A stretch of DNA of 64,000 nt. Origin: Erythrobacter aurantius (lineage in GTDB: Bacteria > Pseudomonadota > Alphaproteobacteria > Sphingomonadales > Sphingomonadaceae). Each line of letters begins with the position of its first letter. The stretch's first letter is position 1. This document shows positions 1-8,558 of this stretch, in pieces. Below the pieces are notes generated by a model, which was not told where the DNA came from, did not search any database, and saw only the letters and a list, made by a program, of their open reading frames with translations. Location of the stretch: NCBI RefSeq assembly GCF_023823125.1, contig NZ_CP090949.1:2132001-2196000 (forward strand), read 5' to 3'. The position numbers and the translations under genes are program-made.

Positions 1-1
1 G

Positions 2-73
2 CGGCGCAAACTGGAAGCGGGCAGCGACAATATGATGGCGCTACCGGCGGAAGCTTTCGCAACCGCGGCCTGA
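2..73 (+). CDS. C-terminal end of an unidentified protein (partial)
   Basis: An open frame enters from the left edge and stops with TGA at 71-73, giving about 23 residues ending in AEAFATAA. The strong terminator that starts 27 bases later supports the end of a plus-strand gene here. The piece is too short to name the family, and the other two plus frames cannot be fully excluded. Confidence 0.35.
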   Translation, partial: RRKLEAGSDNMMALPAEAFATAA

Positions 74-99
74 CGAGTTACCCGGTTCGTCATGTGAAC

Positions 100-133
100 A
101 AGGCCCGGCTCTGGGGGGAGCCGGGCCTTTTTT
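100..133 (+). terminator. Rho-independent terminator
   Basis: The arms AAGGCCCGGCTC and GAGCCGGGCC flank a six-base loop (TGGGGG), and the stem is followed at once by a run of six T. It would end the plus-strand transcript entering from the left edge. Read on the minus strand the T tract is poor, so it is not expected to serve cysK. Confidence 0.9.
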
Positions 134-161
134 CGTGCACTGCGATGTGACGCGGAACTGG

Positions 162-1082
162 TTATTCGACCGGGAGGAAATCCGGTACACTCAGATACCG
201 TTCGCCGGTGTCATAGTTGAAGCCGAGGACGCGCGTGCCTGCGTCCAGTTCGGGAAGCTTCTTTGCGATTGCGGCCAATGTCGCCCCTGAAGAAATGCCG
301 ATCAGCATGCCTTCCTCGCGCGCGGCGCGGCGGGCCATTTCCTTGGCATCGTCAGCTTCGACCTTGATTGCACCGTCGATGGCGTTGGTATGGAGGTTGT
401 CCGGGATGAAGCCAGCGCCAATGCCCTGGATCGGGTGCGGGCCTGGTTCGCCGCCGTTGATCACGGGCGAGGCGGCGGGCTCCACCGCATAGGCTTTGAA
501 GCTTGACCAGTGCTTCTTCAGTTCCTCGGCGCACCCGGTCAGATGGCCGCCTGTGCCGACACCCGTAATCATTACGTCGACCGGCGCATCGGCAAAATCC
601 TTGAGGATTTCCTGTGCGGTGGTGCGGGCGTGCACTGCGGGGTTTGCGCCATTGTCGAACTGGCTTGGCATCCACGCGCCCGGAGTGGTCTCGACGATTT
701 CGGTCGCACGCTCGATTGCACCCTTCATGCCCTTTTCCTTGGGCGTGAGGTCGAATGTCGCGCCATAGGCGAGCATCAGGCGCCGACGTTCGATCGACAT
801 CGATTCCGGCATGACCAGCACAAGCGTATAGCCTTTGACTGCGGCAACCATCGCAAGCCCGATACCGGTGTTGCCGCTGGTGGGTTCAACGATTGTGCCG
901 CCGGGCTTGAGCAGGCCCTTGGCCTCGGCATCCTCAACCATGGCCAGCGCAATGCGATCCTTGATCGATCCGCCGGGATTGGCCCGTTCCGACTTCAGCC
1001 AGACTTCGTGATCGGGAAACAGGCGCGACAAACGGATGTGCGGGGTGTTGCCGATGGTTTCGAGAATGCTGGCAGCTTTCAT
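162..1082 (-). CDS. cysK: cysteine synthase A (O-acetylserine sulfhydrylase)
   Basis: Cytoplasmic PLP enzyme that makes L-cysteine from O-acetyl-L-serine and sulfide, the last step of cysteine biosynthesis. The 306 residues are family-typical. Visible are the PLP lysine K41 in NPGGSIKDR, the substrate loop TSGNTG at 68-73, QFDNGANP at 141-148, the phosphate-binding GVGTGG at 174-179 and the PLP-pyridine contact GISSGA near 258. The ATG has a perfect AGGAGG nine bases upstream. The MFS transporter gene ends 20 bases upstream on the same strand, so the two are probably cotranscribed. A cystathionine beta-synthase-like role is less likely given the short length and absence of CBS domains. Confidence 0.95.
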   Translation of the reverse strand: MKAASILETIGNTPHIRLSRLFPDHEVWLKSERANPGGSIKDRIALAMVEDAEAKGLLKPGGTIVEPTSGNTGIGLAMVAAVKGYTLVLVMPESMSIERRRLMLAYGATFDLTPKEKGMKGAIERATEIVETTPGAWMPSQFDNGANPAVHARTTAQEILKDFADAPVDVMITGVGTGGHLTGCAEELKKHWSSFKAYAVEPAASPVINGGEPGPHPIQGIGAGFIPDNLHTNAIDGAIKVEADDAKEMARRAAREEGMLIGISSGATLAAIAKKLPELDAGTRVLGFNYDTGERYLSVPDFLPVE

Positions 1083-1102
1083 GGCGTCTGGCCTCCTGTG
1101 AT

Positions 1103-2389
1103 TTATGGTTTCGACCCTTCTAGCAGATCATCGGGCGGATCGAAGGTCTTCGTTGTCCTGAGCACTGGGAATATTCGGCTCCAAACGGCAACGGTTACAA
1201 GCGCACCAACGCCTCCAGCGACGATTGCCGCTACCGGCCCCAGAACATAGGCGAGCGCGCCAGAGAAGGCGTCGCCGCCCTCGTTCGAGGCGCTGATCGT
1301 CATCATGCTGACCGAGGAAACCCGGCCGCGCTTGTCATCGGGTGTGTGCAACTGGATCAGTGATTGGCGCACATAGACGCTGAACATGTCGGCAGCGCCG
1401 ATGACGAACAGCATGGCGAGGCTGAGCGGCAGGCTGGTCGAGAAGCCGAACACGACTGTTGCCAGCCCGAACACGGCCACCGCCCATAGCATTTTCGGAC
1501 CGACATTGGTGCTGAGCGGGCGGAATGAAAACCACAGTCCTGCCAAGATTGCCCCTGCTGGCGTTGCGGAGGCAAGCATGGCGAGGCCGGTTTCATCAGT
1601 GTGCAGAATGTCGCGGGCAAACACCGGAATCAGCGCGTTCGCCCCGGCAAGGAATACAGCAAAGAGATCAAGCGTGATCGCCCCCAGAACCATCTTGTTC
1701 CGGCCGACATATTGCAGGCCGTCGATGATCGCACCTATAGGTCTCTGGTCCTTTCGCATCGCCGGTTGGGGTACCTTGCCCACCAGCGCCAGTGCGGTTC
1801 CGGATACGGCAAACAGTGCAGATGCCATGAGATAGGGCAGGGATGGTTCAAAGGCATAAAGCACCGCGCCGATTGCAGGGCCAACCAGCCTTCCGACCTG
1901 CCACGATATCGAAGATAGGGCGATGGCGGTGGGCAGGATCGGCTTTGGCACCAGATTGGGTGAAAGCGCGGAGAGAGCGGGGCCGGAAAAGCAGCGGGCA
2001 ATCCCAAGAACAATGGCGACGGTGAAGAGAACCGGCAGACTCACCGTTCCGCTAGCGGTGAAACCGAGCAGGGCCGCAGCCGAAGCGAATTGTGCAAGGA
2101 TTGTTAGCAGCGCCAGCTTGCGGCGATCAAACCGGTCCGCCGCCAGTCCCGAAAACGGTGTGAGAACGAAAAGTGGCAGGAATTGCAGCAGGCCGATGAT
2201 GGCGAGCTGGCCTGCACCTTCAGCGATGTTCATCCCGCTGTCGCGCGCCAGATTGTATGCCTGCCACTGGATCACCAGCAGCATGGCGTCCTGCGCCAGC
2301 GTCATTGTCAGGCGCGAAGCCCAGTAGGCGCGGAAATTGTGGACCTGAAACGGGTGCGTTGGTTCTGTATCGCTCACAAGAGCGCCCAT
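1103..2389 (-). CDS. MFS transporter (DHA3-like efflux family)
   Basis: Inner-membrane major facilitator protein with about 12 hydrophobic segments. The inter-helix motif [12 protein letters not shown] after TM2 is the MFS signature A. Overall it resembles the DHA3 group (macrolide/siderophore exporters such as EntS), but the substrate cannot be read from sequence. The start is uncertain: a TTG at 2413, this ATG at 2389, or a GTG four codons further in (MSDTEPTH...) are all in frame and none has a convincing ribosome site. The gene lies between PilZ and cysK in a minus-strand run. Proximity to cysK could hint at sulfur-compound transport, but that is only inference. Confidence 0.85.
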   Translation of the reverse strand: MGALVSDTEPTHPFQVHNFRAYWASRLTMTLAQDAMLLVIQWQAYNLARDSGMNIAEGAGQLAIIGLLQFLPLFVLTPFSGLAADRFDRRKLALLTILAQFASAAALLGFTASGTVSLPVLFTVAIVLGIARCFSGPALSALSPNLVPKPILPTAIALSSISWQVGRLVGPAIGAVLYAFEPSLPYLMASALFAVSGTALALVGKVPQPAMRKDQRPIGAIIDGLQYVGRNKMVLGAITLDLFAVFLAGANALIPVFARDILHTDETGLAMLASATPAGAILAGLWFSFRPLSTNVGPKMLWAVAVFGLATVVFGFSTSLPLSLAMLFVIGAADMFSVYVRQSLIQLHTPDDKRGRVSSVSMMTISASNEGGDAFSGALAYVLGPVAAIVAGGVGALVTVAVWSRIFPVLRTTKTFDPPDDLLEGSKP

Positions 2390-2446
2390 GGCAGGCGTGC
2401 GCGCGCCTGCCAAGCAATCGCTTTCATTTGGTTGTGTGGTCGCGGA

Positions 2447-2785
2447 TCAGCGCGAACGGCGCAGGCGCGGGTTGGGCTGGAGCGTGTCGATGATAGCGAC
2501 GAAATCATCCAGACGGATGATCCGTTCAAACTGGAAGCCTGCGCGCTTGTCGCGGGTCCAGATGACATAGGCTTCGATCCGGCCGACAACGGGCAGGCGA
2601 ATGATGACCCGGTCACCGCGGTTGAGCCTTTCTGCATCATCAACCATGAAGCCATGGGCAGAAATGTTGCAGACGTGCAGGTTCAGATCGCCATGGGCGA
2701 AGTGTTCGACGATCACCGGGAAATCGACCGAATGCCGCGCCGCACGGCGCATATCAGTAACGCTCAGGTTCGCTCCGACTGACAC
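2447..2785 (-). CDS. PilZ domain protein
   Basis: A 112-residue single-domain PilZ protein, the family that often binds cyclic di-GMP. The N-terminal RRAARH resembles the RxxxR part of the c-di-GMP motif, and the central NISAHGFMVD resembles the D/NxSxxG part, so binding is plausible. The GTG at 2785 has GGAGA eight bases upstream. A shorter start at ATG 2752 would begin just before the RRAARH motif. With no partner domain it would act as a stand-alone effector. It lies between tyrS and the MFS gene on the same strand, and its target is not evident. Confidence 0.85.
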   Translation of the reverse strand: MSVGANLSVTDMRRAARHSVDFPVIVEHFAHGDLNLHVCNISAHGFMVDDAERLNRGDRVIIRLPVVGRIEAYVIWTRDKRAGFQFERIIRLDDFVAIIDTLQPNPRLRRSR

Positions 2786-2913
2786 AGCCTAAGTCTCCAT
2801 AGTCATGTTCGGCCCGCTCTTGCCGAGGCCAACACACCTAATGGCCCATAAAGGCTGACAATTGGTAAAGCTGCGTAGTCTGCATCTGGGCCCGCATCCG
2901 GGCTTCGGCGGAC

Positions 2914-4140
2914 TTATCGCAGAACGAGGCCGTGCTTCTTCTTGCCAAGGCTGATTTTCAGCGATCCGCTTTCGGACGGAATGACGAGCATTCCGGGGTC
3001 CAGCACGATCTCACCATCGATCTTTACCGCGCTTTCAGCGATCTTGCGCTTTGCCTCTCCGTTTGAAGCGGTGAAGCCGATTTCGGTCAGCAATGCGCCA
3101 AGCCGCATGCCTTCGGGCCCGACATTGACAGACGGGAGGTCGTCTCCTGCTCCGCCTCCGGCAAAGGTTTCGCGCGCAGTCGCTTCCGCCGCAACGGCCG
3201 CCTCGCGCCCGCGTACAAGAGTGGTGACTTCATTGGCCAGAACCACTTTTGCCGCGTTGATCTCTGCCCCTTCCAGAGCTTCGAGACGCGTGATTTCGTC
3301 GAGCGGCAGATCGGTGAACAGCCGCAGGAATCGACCGACATCGCGATCATCCGTGTTGCGCCAATATTGCCAGAAATCATACGCCGGCAGCTGTTCTTCG
3401 TTGAGCCAGACCGCGCCCGCCGCCGTCTTGCCCATCTTCGCACCATCGGCGGTTGTCAGCAACGGGGTGGTCAGCCCGAACAGATCGCGCGATTCCATCC
3501 GGCGGCCAAGCTCCATGCCGTTGACGATATTGCCCCACTGATCCGATCCGCCCATCTGCAAGCGGCATTCGTACCGCCGGGCAAGCTCAACGAAATCGTA
3601 TGCTTGCAAAATCATGTAGTTGAATTCGAGGAAGGTCAGCGGCTGTTCGCGATCAAGGCGCAATTTGACGGAATCGAAGGTCAACATCCGATTGATCGTG
3701 AAATGGGGGCCGACGTCGCGCAGCAGGTCGATATAGCCAAGCTGCGACAGCCATTCGTCATTGTTGACCATGATCGCGTCGGTCGGGCCGTCGCCAAAGG
3801 TCAGCAGCTTTTCAAAAACCGTCCGGATCGAGGCGATATTCTCATCGATAACTTCGGGGGTCAGCAGCTTGCGGCTTTCATCCTTGCCCGAAGGGTCGCC
3901 GATCTTGGTTGTCCCGCCACCCATAACCACAATCGGCTTGTGCCCTGCTTGTTGCAGGCGGCGCAGCATCATGATCTGGACGAGGCTTCCAACATGCAGG
4001 CTCGGGGCGGTAGCATCGAAGCCGATATATCCTGGCACGATCTGCTTTGCCGCAAGCGCGTCAAGCGCTGCCGGATCGGTCACCTGATGGATATAGCCGC
4101 GCTCTTCGAGCAGGCGGAGCAGATCGGATTCGTATGTCAT
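2914..4140 (-). CDS. tyrS: tyrosyl-tRNA synthetase
   Basis: Charges tRNA-Tyr with tyrosine in the cytoplasm. Class I synthetase motifs are present: HVGS (49-52, the HIGH motif) and KMGKT (235-239, the KMSKS motif), with the tyrosine-site segment [10 protein letters not shown] near 182-191 and GGSDQWGN near 197-204. The last 60 residues or so form an S4 RNA-binding domain. I chose the ATG at 4140 (MTYESDLL...) because family members start there; the frame stays open to 4230 with a second ATG at 4167. The resulting 408 residues match the bacterial TyrRS length. The gene is divergent from the DOMON-like gene and heads the run toward PilZ. Confidence 0.96.
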   Translation of the reverse strand: MTYESDLLRLLEERGYIHQVTDPAALDALAAKQIVPGYIGFDATAPSLHVGSLVQIMMLRRLQQAGHKPIVVMGGGTTKIGDPSGKDESRKLLTPEVIDENIASIRTVFEKLLTFGDGPTDAIMVNNDEWLSQLGYIDLLRDVGPHFTINRMLTFDSVKLRLDREQPLTFLEFNYMILQAYDFVELARRYECRLQMGGSDQWGNIVNGMELGRRMESRDLFGLTTPLLTTADGAKMGKTAAGAVWLNEEQLPAYDFWQYWRNTDDRDVGRFLRLFTDLPLDEITRLEALEGAEINAAKVVLANEVTTLVRGREAAVAAEATARETFAGGGAGDDLPSVNVGPEGMRLGALLTEIGFTASNGEAKRKIAESAVKIDGEIVLDPGMLVIPSESGSLKISLGKKKHGLVLR

Positions 4141-4216
4141 GTGCGCGCGCTTATCAGTGTGGGCCATGCGCTTCCAGTGGCTTGCTCGCCTTGAGCCGAT
4201 GCGCGATAGGATAAAT

Positions 4217-4747
4217 ATGCACCCACTCATGCTCCATCAGACCTGCGATCTCGGCCCGATCAAGGGCGTCACCGCAAGTATCAAGGCAACCCCGACCGGA
4301 TGCGAAGCGGAATTCCGCCTCGATGGCGGGGTCGATTCGATCATTCTGCCCGAACCGGGGCCGTCGGTGCGGACCGACGATCTCTGGAAGACGACCTGTT
4401 TCGAGATATTCTGGCAACCGATCGGTGGAACCTATTATCGCGAATTCAACCTGTCGCCGTCCGGACGTTGGGCTGCCTACGATTTCGACTCCTTCCGCGA
4501 AGGGATGCGTGATGCCCCCGTCGACGCGATCTCGCTCAGCACCTCAATGGGGAGCGTAGACGGGCGCGGCGAACTGGTGCTGAGGGCGAGCATCGCAACC
4601 GATTTGCCAGCTCCTGCGCAAGTCGCGCTCAACGCTATTGTCGAGCATCGCGATGGCGGGCTGCAATTCTGGGCCTTGGCATTTCCGCCGGGCAAGGCCG
4701 AATTCCATTCGGAAGCCTGCCGCCAGGTGATTATCGAGCGGGATTGA
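4217..4747 (+). CDS. DOMON-like domain protein
   Basis: About 176 residues with the pattern of the small stand-alone bacterial DOMON-like family: [13 protein letters not shown] followed by [18 protein letters not shown], then RQVIIERD at the end. DOMON folds usually bind heme or sugar, but the role of this small cytoplasmic version is unknown. No signal peptide is seen. The ATG at 4217 follows AGGATAAAT; an alternative ATG lies four codons later. The open frame continues upstream into tyrS, which I judge not coding. Its 3' end overlaps the convergent tspO gene by 17 bases. Confidence 0.8.
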   Translation: MHPLMLHQTCDLGPIKGVTASIKATPTGCEAEFRLDGGVDSIILPEPGPSVRTDDLWKTTCFEIFWQPIGGTYYREFNLSPSGRWAAYDFDSFREGMRDAPVDAISLSTSMGSVDGRGELVLRASIATDLPAPAQVALNAIVEHRDGGLQFWALAFPPGKAEFHSEACRQVIIERD

Positions 4748-5225
4748 ACGGCCCGTTCAGTTGGACAATCTTCCAGTTCAGCACGAACGCGAAGCTGACC
4801 CAGACGAAGTAGGGGACATTCAGCCACCCGGCGAAGCTGTCTCCGACGAGCCGCGGCAGCACGACCACCAGCGACGTGACTGAGCACCAGAGCAGGATAT
4901 TCTCATACAGCGCCCAGTCGGGTCGTTTCGCCTTGAAGAACAGCGGCGACCACAGGAAATGCAGCACGAAATTGGCCGCAAACAGGGCGTAGACACCCAA
5001 TCGCGCTTCGGGTGAGGGCGCCTGTGTGAGCCCTACATAGAAACTCCATCCGGCAAGGCCCAGGATCACTGTCCACGCCGGGCCGAACAACCAGTCAGGC
5101 GGTTGCCAGCTTGGCTTCTTCAGTTCGCGATACCATTGGCCGATTTCGGTCAAGGCACCGCCCGCGCCGCCTAGGATGATTGCCCAAGCGGCGGCGATCA
5201 GTGCTGGAGTCCATTCGATGTCCAT
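4731..5225 (-). CDS. tspO: TspO/MBR family protein (tryptophan-rich sensory protein)
   Basis: Integral membrane protein of the TspO/peripheral benzodiazepine receptor family, which binds porphyrins and in alphaproteobacteria modulates tetrapyrrole-linked and stress responses. The sequence shows the five-helix, tryptophan-rich layout, the WYRELKKPSWQPPDW loop after TM1 and NFVLHFLWSPLFF in TM3. The length of 164 residues is typical. The start is the ATG at 5225, two codons inside a TTG-initiated extension. It is divergent from namZ with about 100 bases between them. Confidence 0.93.
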   Translation of the reverse strand: MDIEWTPALIAAAWAIILGGAGGALTEIGQWYRELKKPSWQPPDWLFGPAWTVILGLAGWSFYVGLTQAPSPEARLGVYALFAANFVLHFLWSPLFFKAKRPDWALYENILLWCSVTSLVVVLPRLVGDSFAGWLNVPYFVWVSFAFVLNWKIVQLNGPFNPAR

Positions 5226-5324
5226 ATGCAATCAGCGTTACAGCACGGCACCGGTTCCCGCCAGCGTGGCGTCACCGCTTCAAAACAGATTGCCTTTGCC
5301 GCGCGCCTGATCCACCCAGCGGGC

Positions 5325-6551
5325 ATGACTGGACGCGTGAAATTCGGAATAGACCGGCTTCTGGCCGATCGTGCCTTGCTGAACGAACTGGATGGCCGCA
5401 GGGTCGCTCTTGTCGCTCACCCTGCGAGCGTGACGGAGGGGCTGGTTCACAGCCTTGATGCGTTGATTGCCGCCGGGGTCAACGTGACCAGTGCGTTCGG
5501 CCCGCAACACGGGCTGAAAGGCGACAAGCAGGACAATATGGTCGAAACTGCGGACGAGATGGATCCGCATTACGGCATACCCATCTTCTCGCTTTACGGC
5601 GAAGTCCGCCGTCCGACGGAGCAGATGATGTCGAGCGCGGATGTGTTCCTGTTCGACCTGCAGGACCTTGGTTGCCGCATCTACACCTTTGTCACCACGC
5701 TGCTTTACCTGCTGGAAGAGGCTGCCAAGGCGGGCAAGGGAGTCTGGGTTCTTGACCGTCCCAATCCCGCCGGTCGCCCGGTCGAAGGGACATTGCTGGT
5801 GCCGGGGCAGGAAAGCTTTGTAGGTGCCGCGCCGATGCCGATGCGCCACGGCCTCACCATGGGGGAAATGGGCCATTGGTTCATCGAGCATTGCGATCTC
5901 GACGTCGCTTACAAGGTGGTGGCGATGGAGGGGTGGCAGCCTGATGCGGATAGCGGAGCGGTGGCGAGCGGTTTTGGCTGGCCGGCGTCACGCATATGGA
6001 TAAATCCGTCACCCAATGCCGCCAGCGTCAACATGGCGCGCTGCTATGCAGGGACGGTGATGCTTGAAGGAACAACCTTGTCAGAGGGCAGGGGGACCAC
6101 CCGCCCGCTGGAGGTGCTGTTCGGCGCGCCTGACGTCGATGCAAAGGCGGTGGCGAAGGAAATGCTCGCGCTCGCGCCGGATTGGTGCGCTGGTGTGCAC
6201 ATGCGCGATTGCTGGTTTGAACCTACCTTCCACAAACATGCGGGCAAGTTGTGCAATGCGCTGATGATGCACGCCGAAGGCCCGGATTACGATCATGACG
6301 CCTTCAAGCCGTGGCGGATGCAGGCGCTGGCGTTCAAGGCAATCAGGGGGCTGTACCCGTCTTACGATTTGTGGCGCGATTTTCCCTATGAATACGAGCT
6401 CGACAGGCTCGCCATCGACGTGATCAACGGCGGCCCTTCGCTGCGCGAATGGGTCGACAATCCGGATGCCGCACCCGATGATCTGGACGGATTGGCATCA
6501 GCCGACGAAGCGGCGTGGGTGCAGTTGGTGCGGGGTCATTTGCTTTATTGA
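5325..6551 (+). CDS. namZ: exo-beta-N-acetylmuramidase NamZ-like (DUF1343) protein
   Basis: Belongs to the DUF1343 family, characterised in Bacillus and Tannerella as NamZ (GH171), which removes terminal MurNAc from peptidoglycan fragments. Family blocks are clear: GPQHGLKGDKQDNMVE, PIFSLYGEVRRPT, LFDLQDLGCRIYTF, LDRPNPAGRPVEG and SEGRGTTRPLE. About 408 residues from ATG 5325. The frame is open back to 5226, but that stretch overlaps the divergent tspO region. Neither start gives a signal peptide, whereas secreted NamZ proteins have one, so this copy may work in the cytoplasm on recovered muropeptides. No other muropeptide-recycling gene adjoins it. Confidence 0.85.
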   Translation: MTGRVKFGIDRLLADRALLNELDGRRVALVAHPASVTEGLVHSLDALIAAGVNVTSAFGPQHGLKGDKQDNMVETADEMDPHYGIPIFSLYGEVRRPTEQMMSSADVFLFDLQDLGCRIYTFVTTLLYLLEEAAKAGKGVWVLDRPNPAGRPVEGTLLVPGQESFVGAAPMPMRHGLTMGEMGHWFIEHCDLDVAYKVVAMEGWQPDADSGAVASGFGWPASRIWINPSPNAASVNMARCYAGTVMLEGTTLSEGRGTTRPLEVLFGAPDVDAKAVAKEMLALAPDWCAGVHMRDCWFEPTFHKHAGKLCNALMMHAEGPDYDHDAFKPWRMQALAFKAIRGLYPSYDLWRDFPYEYELDRLAIDVINGGPSLREWVDNPDAAPDDLDGLASADEAAWVQLVRGHLLY

Positions 6552-6557
6552 ATTGGG

Positions 6558-7241
6558 TCAATCCGCGCCCGGTTCAAGCAAGTCGGGACGCTCGATACGG
6601 ATGTATTCCTGCGTTTGGGCGTCCCATTGGAAAGCGACGCCCGGTTCCTCGTCAATCAGATGCAGCCAGCGGTCATCGGCATTAAGAACCTTGCCGATTG
6701 CAATGTATTGGATTCGGTCTTCGCGTTCCTCATCCCTGTCGACCACGTCAGGTGCACCGCGCATCCGCCATCCGCTGTCTGGGTATTTGTCGCCCTCACG
6801 GGTCATGTCGGGCGGCTCGCGGTAGAGATAGTCGACATGGCTGCGCCCTTCGACCACGCAGATATCGACGAAGCACCGCTCTAAGTAATCGCGGCGTTCT
6901 GGGACTTCAGGGCGGTTCTCGTTGTTGAAGCCGCAAGAAATGACATGGGTCAGCGGGACGGCCACAGGCATTCCGGCCTGGATCAAGGGCATGTCGTGCG
7001 GCTCATTGTCTAGCGTGCCGTGGACCACGCCTTCCTCGATCCGCTCAATCATCACCCACATGCGCTCGGCAGAATATTTGGTGTAGCCCTCAGTCTGGCG
7101 AAAGATCGCCTTTACGCCGTCGCCGGGCTTGAGCGCTGCAAGCTCGATCTCATGGGGCAACTCGAACGTGTAAGGTGCTTCCGCCGCTATCGGGCGCGGG
7201 TCGTTCAATGCGATACCGGGTGGCAGTCCCGAGATAATCAA
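6558..7241 (-). CDS. DUF2314/DUF2185 (Imm33-type) protein
   Basis: A cytoplasmic protein of 227 residues with two recognisable parts. The N-terminal half (about 38-100) carries the DUF2314 pattern KAIFRQTEG...ERMWVMIE...GTLDNEP. The C-terminal half (about 150-215) carries the DUF2185 pattern SGWRMRG...IQYIAIGKVLN...LIDEEPGVAF. Both are immunity-protein-like (Imm33-related) folds, often in toxin neighbourhoods, but no toxin gene is visible here. The ATG overlaps the stop of the VWA gene (ATGA), so the two are translationally coupled. The family call is from memory of these patterns and the cellular role is unknown. Confidence 0.7.
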   Translation of the reverse strand: MIISGLPPGIALNDPRPIAAEAPYTFELPHEIELAALKPGDGVKAIFRQTEGYTKYSAERMWVMIERIEEGVVHGTLDNEPHDMPLIQAGMPVAVPLTHVISCGFNNENRPEVPERRDYLERCFVDICVVEGRSHVDYLYREPPDMTREGDKYPDSGWRMRGAPDVVDRDEEREDRIQYIAIGKVLNADDRWLHLIDEEPGVAFQWDAQTQEYIRIERPDLLEPGAD

Positions 7242-8422
7242 TGCCCCTGCTTGCGGCTCAGTTCGCGCATCGCATCATCCAGACCATCGAGTGTCAGCGG
7301 ATACATCCGGTCATTCATCAGCTGCTTGAGCATCTTGGTCGATTGCGAATAGCCCCATTGCTTTTCCGGCACGGGGTTCAGCCACACTGCCGCGGGATAG
7401 GTGTCGGTCACGCGCTTCATCCAGACGGCTCCGGCTTCCTCGTTCATGTGTTCAACGCTGCCGCCCGCATGGGTGATTTCATAGGGGCTCATGGCCGCAT
7501 CGCCGACGAACACGATCTTGTAGTCGTGGCCGTATTTGTGGAGCACGTCCCATGTCTTGGTGCGTTCCTGCCAGCGGCGCTTGTTGTCCTTCCATACGCC
7601 TTCATACAGGCAGTTGTGGAAGTAGAAGAATTCGAGGTTCTTGAACTCCGCCGTCGCTGCGCTGAACAGTTCTTCGACCAGCTTGATGAACGGGTCCATT
7701 GATCCGCCGACATCGAGAAACAGCAGCAATTTGACCGCATTGCGGCGTTCGGGCCGCATCTTGATGTCCAGCCAGCCCTGCTTGGCAGTGCCTTCGATCG
7801 TGGCGTCGATATCAAGCTGATCCGGATTGCCCTCTCGCGCGAACCGGCGGAGACGGCGCAGCGCCATCTTGATGTTGCGCGTGCCCAGTTCCTTGGTGTT
7901 GTCGAGGTTTTTGAACTCGCGCTTTTCCCACACCTTTACGGCGCGCTTGTGCCGGCTTTCGCCGCCGATCCGCACGCCTTCTGGATTGTAGCCGGAATTG
8001 CCGAAAGGCGAGGTGCCACCGGTTCCGATCCACTTGTTGCCGCCCTGGTGGCGCTTTTCCTGTTCTTCGAGCCGCTTCTTCAGCGTCTCCATGATCTCGT
8101 CCCAGTCGCCCAGCTTTTCAATCGCGGCCATTTCCTCTTCGGTGAGGAATTTCTCGGCCACGGCTTTCAGCCAGTCTTCGGGGATATCGACGGGGTTCTG
8201 GCCGTAATCGGTCATGATCCCCTTGAAGACCTTGTGGAACACCTGATCGAAGCGATCGAGCATCCCTTCGTCCTTCACGAAAGTCGCCCGCGACAGGTAA
8301 TAGAACGCTTCGGGCGTCTGCTCGATAACGTCCTTGTCAAGCGCTTCGAGCAGGGTGAGATGCTCCTTGAAGCTTGCCCCGATACCTGCTGCGCGCAGTT
8401 CGTCGATGAAGTTGAAAAACAT
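7238..8422 (-). CDS. VWA domain (CoxE-like) protein
   Basis: A 394-residue cytoplasmic protein whose C-terminal half is a von Willebrand factor A domain. The metal site reads LLFLDVGGSMDPF, so the second position of the usual DxSxS is glycine. The N-terminal half is charged and helical, with a glycine-rich linker near 130-150. Such proteins act with MoxR-type AAA ATPases as metal- or cofactor-inserting chaperones, and a MoxR gene lies at 9969-10838. AGGA is seven bases before the ATG. It overlaps the DUF2314/DUF2185 gene by four bases. Confidence 0.88.
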   Translation of the reverse strand: MFFNFIDELRAAGIGASFKEHLTLLEALDKDVIEQTPEAFYYLSRATFVKDEGMLDRFDQVFHKVFKGIMTDYGQNPVDIPEDWLKAVAEKFLTEEEMAAIEKLGDWDEIMETLKKRLEEQEKRHQGGNKWIGTGGTSPFGNSGYNPEGVRIGGESRHKRAVKVWEKREFKNLDNTKELGTRNIKMALRRLRRFAREGNPDQLDIDATIEGTAKQGWLDIKMRPERRNAVKLLLFLDVGGSMDPFIKLVEELFSAATAEFKNLEFFYFHNCLYEGVWKDNKRRWQERTKTWDVLHKYGHDYKIVFVGDAAMSPYEITHAGGSVEHMNEEAGAVWMKRVTDTYPAAVWLNPVPEKQWGYSQSTKMLKQLMNDRMYPLTLDGLDDAMRELSRKQGH

Positions 8423-8500
8423 GGTGCAGTCCTAAACCCGGCAAGGGGGATTTACCAGTCCCACAATCGAGAGTGCGCAGCCCCGATTTCACCTGCGGAT

Positions 8501-8519
8501 TTAAAGCTTCGCTAACCAT
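8501..8519 (+). promoter_or_regulatory. possible CtrA-binding site upstream of chemoreceptor gene
   Basis: TTAA, seven bases, then CTAACCAT. This fits the alphaproteobacterial CtrA pattern TTAA-N7-TTAAC with one change, and the second half matches the TTAACCAT half-site at seven of eight positions. It lies about 40 bases before the start of the methyl-accepting protein gene, a plausible class for CtrA control. Prediction only. Confidence 0.4.
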
Positions 8520-8558
8520 ATCGGGGCTAGGGCAGTCGCAAACAGGGGACTGATCCGA

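Noticed and set aside
2870..2913. Terminator after tyrS
   Set aside because: GCCCG-GATG-CGGGC forms a small stem but no T run follows on the minus strand.
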